NCBI RefSeq assembly: GCF_000242595.2
Contig: NC_017098.1
Coordinates: forward strand, 1,240,001-1,304,000
Direction of reading: 5' to 3'
DNA from: Spirochaeta africana DSM 8902
GTDB taxonomy: Bacteria; Spirochaetota; Spirochaetia; DSM-27196; DSM-8902
Length of the DNA: 64,000 nt
The translations under genes were made by a program, and so were the position numbers. The notes beneath the pieces are model-generated. The model ran no database searches and was not told where the DNA came from. It saw only the letters and a list, made by a program, of their open reading frames with translations. Positions 60,754 through 64,000 of this stretch are shown piece by piece (positions within the stretch are counted from its first letter, which is position 1; the number at the start of each line of letters is the position of its first letter).

Positions 60754-62565
60754 TCACTGCTGTTGCAGTGCGCTTTCCAGCTGCTCTATCAGGCCGGAGA
60801 ACTCCTGCAGGGCGGTGGCGACCGGTTCGGGCTGGCGCATGTCGGCTCCGGCAGCAGCAAGGCTGTCCAGGGGAAAGCGGGAGCCGCCGGAGCGCAGAAA
60901 GGTGTAGTAGCTGTCCAGCGCTCCCGGTGTTCCGTCGAGAACGCGTCGGGCCAGGGTTACCGCGGCACTGATGCCGGTGGCGTACTTGTAGACGTAAAAA
61001 GCCCGATAGAAATGCGGGATGCGCAGTCCCTCAAGATCGTCAGGGGGTTCGATGGTAACGCTGGGGCCGAAATATTGCTGCTGCAGGTCGGCATAGGTGG
61101 TCCGCAGGCTTTCTATGGTCAAGGGGGTGCCGTTTTCTACCATCTGATGGGTCAGGTGCTCGAACTCGGCAAACATGGTCTGGCGGATCAGGGTAGCCAG
61201 CATGTCATCAATCCGCAGGTTGATCAGATAGGCGGTTATCCGCGGGTCATCTGCATATTTCTGCAGCAGGTGAGCAAACAGGAGCTGTTCGTTAAAGGTA
61301 GAGGCTACCTCGGCCTCGAAGATGGTGTACTGATAGTGCTGAAAGGGATTGCTGCGTACCGAGTAGTAGGAATGCATCGAATGCCCGGCCTCGTGGGCCA
61401 GGGTAAAGACATCGCGCAGTACATCATCCTTGTAATTCATCAGGATATAGGGATCGCCGTGGTAGCTGCCGGCAGAGAAGGCACCGGAGCGCTTGCCCTT
61501 GTTTTCGTAGCGGTCCACCCATCCATTCAGCAGGCCGTCGGTCAAGGTTGTAACATAGTCCTGCCCCAGCGGCTGCAGGGCGTGCTGCAGCAGGTCTACG
61601 GCTTCTTCGTAGCTGTGGTGCAGGGTTACATCCGGTACCAGTGGTACCTTGACGTCATACAGGCGCAGTTTTGCCAGTCCCAGACGCTCGGCACGCAGCC
61701 GGTAGTAGCGGTGCAGGGCAGGGAAGGCCTGGTGTACCTGTTCTATCAGAGTGTCATACACCTGTTCCGGGACATCGTCGGCAAACAGGCGTGATGCCCG
61801 GGCACTCTCGAATCCGCGTGCTTTTGCTTTGTAGACATCAAGCTGGACGCTACCGTTGTACAGCGAGGCCAGGGTGTTGCGATGCCCCTCAAACTGGGTG
61901 TAGAAGCGTTCATAGGCGGCTTGCCGGACCCCACGGTCGCGGTGCTGCATCAAGGCGCCAAAGCTTGAGTGGGTCAGGGCTCTGGGGCCTTCCGGGGTAT
62001 CGATGGTACCAAACTCCATGTCGACATCGGTCAGGGCCGAAAAGGTTTTCTGTGCGGTCTGGTTGCTTTCGGCCTGCATCGCCAGCAGGCGTTCCTCGGG
62101 TTCCGAAAGGATGTGGGGCTTGTAGCGCAGCAGGCGCTCAAGGTAGATGCGGTATTCCTGAAGGATATCATCCGCAAGAAAATCGGCGATCCGGTCATTC
62201 GGGATGGCCTGGATCTCCGGGGATTGATACGCTGCCTCGGTCTGGATCCGGGCGGACAGCTGCATAAAGCGGGCGTAGCGAGCCTGGTTGTCGCTGTTGC
62301 CGGCGTCTTCGGCATAGCGCAGGTGGGCGTAATACCCCAGGCGTTCCTCCAGTTCACCCAGCTGCATCATGAACTGCAGGCAGTCATGCAAGGCCCTGGC
62401 GGAGTTGCCCAGGGTGCCGCGAAACTCGGGAATGCGGGCACTGGTGTCGTTCAGCTGTTGCAGGGCGGCTTCCCATTCGCTGTCGGAGGCGAACAGGCTG
62501 TCCAGGTTCCAGCGGTGTTCGGTAGGGACATTTTCTCGGGTGGGGGTGGTTGATTGGGTGCTCAT
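60754..62565 (-). CDS. pepF: Oligoendopeptidase F (M3 family)
   Basis: 603-residue zinc metallopeptidase that cleaves medium-sized peptides in the cytosol. The metal-site motif HEAGHSMHS holds the HEXXH pair and catalytic Glu, with the third ligand in the following YTIFEAEVASTFNE helix. N-terminal helices RWNLDSLFASDSEWEAAL and YAHLRYAEDAGN fit PepF. AAAGGAA precedes the ATG. It follows rdgB by 23 bases on the same strand. Confidence 0.94.
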   Translation of the reverse strand: MSTQSTTPTRENVPTEHRWNLDSLFASDSEWEAALQQLNDTSARIPEFRGTLGNSARALHDCLQFMMQLGELEERLGYYAHLRYAEDAGNSDNQARYARFMQLSARIQTEAAYQSPEIQAIPNDRIADFLADDILQEYRIYLERLLRYKPHILSEPEERLLAMQAESNQTAQKTFSALTDVDMEFGTIDTPEGPRALTHSSFGALMQHRDRGVRQAAYERFYTQFEGHRNTLASLYNGSVQLDVYKAKARGFESARASRLFADDVPEQVYDTLIEQVHQAFPALHRYYRLRAERLGLAKLRLYDVKVPLVPDVTLHHSYEEAVDLLQHALQPLGQDYVTTLTDGLLNGWVDRYENKGKRSGAFSAGSYHGDPYILMNYKDDVLRDVFTLAHEAGHSMHSYYSVRSNPFQHYQYTIFEAEVASTFNEQLLFAHLLQKYADDPRITAYLINLRIDDMLATLIRQTMFAEFEHLTHQMVENGTPLTIESLRTTYADLQQQYFGPSVTIEPPDDLEGLRIPHFYRAFYVYKYATGISAAVTLARRVLDGTPGALDSYYTFLRSGGSRFPLDSLAAAGADMRQPEPVATALQEFSGLIEQLESALQQQ

Positions 62566-62588
62566 ATTAATTCCTTTCTGTGCGGCGG

Positions 62589-63287
62589 TCAGTCGGTTGC
62601 CGGGGTGGCAGTTGATGTGCCGGCGGTGGGTGCCGATCCTGATTGCCGGGGTGGGGCAGTCTCTTCTGCGGCTTGCAGGGCGGCCAGGGCCTGTCGGACA
62701 GCCTTTCCGCGGTGGCTCACCGCGTGTTTCTGTTCATCGCTGATGTCGGCAGCGGTGCAGCCGAACTGGGGAAGAAAAAAGACCGGGTCGTAGCCAAAGC
62801 CGCCAGTACCCGAAGAAGGGGCGGTGGCGATCCGGCCTTCCAGGGTATCGGTAACGCAGATCTGCTGACCGGTCTGGCGCAGTACCGCAACGGCGCATAT
62901 GTAGCGGGCAGATCGGTCGCGCCGGTCTCCCAGTTCGCGCAGCAGGCGTGCGGTCCGTTCGGCATCGCTGGCTGGCGGATTGTGCGGATCCTCGGCGCCA
63001 TAGCGTGCCGAGTGGATTCCGGGCCGGCCGTCAAGGGCATCGACACAGATCCCGGAATCATCGGCCAGCACTGCGGTAATCCGGTTCTGCACGGCGGCAG
63101 GCAGTGCTGACAAGGCCTGATGCAGTGCAGCAGCCTTGCCGAGTGCATTCTCGGTAAAGCTGCTGCCGGTTTCTTCATGAGAGAACGTGATGCCAAGATC
63201 TGCCGGGGTCCGGAAGGTTATCCCGGGCGCGATCTGTTGTATCTCGCGTATCTTGTGGGTGTTGTTGGTTGCTAACAGGACGGTCAT
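62589..63287 (-). CDS. rdgB: XTP/dITP diphosphatase (RdgB/HAM1)
   Basis: Removes non-canonical purine nucleoside triphosphates from the pool. LLATNNTHKIREI is the N-terminal nucleotide-binding motif, VLADDSGICVDAL, GIHSARYG and GTGGFGYDPVFFLP are diagnostic, and HAVSHRGKAVRQAL closes the domain. The 232-residue protein has an extra C-terminal tail of about 30 residues rich in Ala/Thr/Pro. The start lies 113 bases inside the end of the upstream frame. Confidence 0.94.
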   Translation of the reverse strand: MTVLLATNNTHKIREIQQIAPGITFRTPADLGITFSHEETGSSFTENALGKAAALHQALSALPAAVQNRITAVLADDSGICVDALDGRPGIHSARYGAEDPHNPPASDAERTARLLRELGDRRDRSARYICAVAVLRQTGQQICVTDTLEGRIATAPSSGTGGFGYDPVFFLPQFGCTAADISDEQKHAVSHRGKAVRQALAALQAAEETAPPRQSGSAPTAGTSTATPATD

Positions 63288-64000
63288 GCGGCAATCTTAG
63301 CACACACGGACGGGGTACATCCAGAACCTGCGGACTGGTTGACGGAGACCGGAACAGGCGGCGCATTGCCGATATCGAGGAATGAACCGATCCCACCGGT
63401 ATACCCAGCAGCTCTGCAATCTCCCGGTGCATCGGTTGACATCGCACCTGGCTCAGCTGTCGTCGTGTGGCTTCCAGTTTGGTGTGCGATCGTTCACAGT
63501 AGCTGTGCAGCAGTTTTTGCTCTGTCGGGTCGCAGCTGCGCTGCAGCCGCTGCTGCAGCACAAACAGCTCCACGAATGCCCGGTTGCGGCGCCGGCGCAG
63601 CATGGCTGCTCGCTGTGAGCGCTGATTCATCTGCTGCCGGAGGGTGTCTACCATACGAGTGAGCTCGGCTGTTTCGATACCGGCGGCGGTGCTGCACAGG
63701 GCTATCTCTTCCGGCAATATTGTGCCGGCATTCATAAGCACCAGGATCGCCATTCGCCTGCGCAGCGAGGCAAGCCGCATGGTGGCCGACCCGCACAGGG
63801 TATGCATGCGCTCAAGCAGCATGCCGGGTTTCTGCAGTACGCCCGATTGCGGCTGCAGCCGGGGATCATGGTACAGCTGGTGTTCACCGCCCAGCGCGCT
63901 GTCAAGGTCGGGATTCTCGTGACATTCCATTGCAGCGGCACGTCGCTTGGTAAAGGTTGCATACTGATAGCGCAGGCTGGTATGGAGGTAGGCATCAAAA
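63175..64000 (-). CDS. Putative sigma-70-like regulator, 3' part (runs off window)
   Basis: The frame is open through the right edge; the visible part of about 275 residues begins FDAYLHTSLRYQYATFTKRR. Near residue 185 from the first internal Met there is a helix-turn-helix-like stretch, HREIAELLGIPVGSVHSSIS, similar to sigma-70 region 4, and the edge sequence resembles region 2 of small sigma-like proteins. The last ~37 codons overlap rdgB and are Asp/Arg/Pro-rich, so a frameshift near the end is possible. Identification tentative. Confidence 0.5.
   Translation of the reverse strand, partial: FDAYLHTSLRYQYATFTKRRAAAMECHENPDLDSALGGEHQLYHDPRLQPQSGVLQKPGMLLERMHTLCGSATMRLASLRRRMAILVLMNAGTILPEEIALCSTAAGIETAELTRMVDTLRQQMNQRSQRAAMLRRRRNRAFVELFVLQQRLQRSCDPTEQKLLHSYCERSHTKLEATRRQLSQVRCQPMHREIAELLGIPVGSVHSSISAMRRLFRSPSTSPQVLDVPRPCVLRLPHDRPVSNQQHPQDTRDTTDRARDNLPDPGRSWHHVLS

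Overview
The window looks like a chromosome segment of a free-living, GC-rich spirochaete (Spirochaeta/Alkalispirochaeta type). This is an inference from gene content: a DUF2225 protein, a diadenylate cyclase with a PTS-EIIA N-terminus, a def-fmt-PASTA order, a Cache chemoreceptor, many small lipoproteins and an osmoprotectant ABC transporter. No rRNA is present, and there is one intact tRNA gene. Most of the sequence is dense, GC-rich core genome with overlapping starts and stops.

Positions 1-6.9 kb hold a plus-strand housekeeping run: DUF2225 protein, truA, type-4 uracil-DNA glycosylase, priA, mutM and the EIIA-diadenylate cyclase. A minus-strand operon (12.4 to 6.9 kb) follows: lipoprotein, FecR-domain protein, lipoprotein, SbcD/YhaO-like nuclease and a YhaN-like ATPase. 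Next come a chemoreceptor, purC, a lipoprotein, then def, fmt and a PASTA protein. A flavoprotein and a large unknown protein lie on the minus strand at 19-22 kb. The osmoprotectant transporter (22.2-26.5 kb) encodes a binding protein, a permease interrupted by a frameshift inside a 48-bp repeat, an ATPase and a second permease.

From 26.5 to 46.3 kb the window holds a CinA-N-like protein, an M14 peptidase, two phosphatase/membrane genes, a REC-histidine kinase, a REC-GGDEF-EAL protein, a GH13 neopullulanase-like enzyme, the pncA-pncB NAD salvage pair, an ACT/PFL pair, a NuoN/MrpD-like membrane subunit, a radical SAM protein, a CPA2 antiporter, a lipase-like hydrolase, a small protein and a ferric-reductase-like flavoprotein.

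Positions 46.4-60.6 kb are a visibly AT-rich genomic island inserted at the 3' end of tRNA-Leu(GAG). A 72-bp copy of the tRNA end marks the far side, and both inner ends carry the same paired TGGTCACA repeat. Its cargo is a small membrane protein, a translationally coupled two-gene cassette of unknown function, three types of IS256-family element, and a large direct duplication (about 6.3 kb and 4.9 kb units). Each unit carries an unknown gene divergent from one or two BspA/DUF285-type repeat lipoproteins. The lipoproteins share a near-identical N-terminus but have diversified 25-residue repeats, which suggests a recombining surface-protein locus. No integrase is seen.

After the tRNA the core genome resumes with pepF, rdgB and the 3' part of a gene with a sigma-region-4-like helix-turn-helix that runs off the window.
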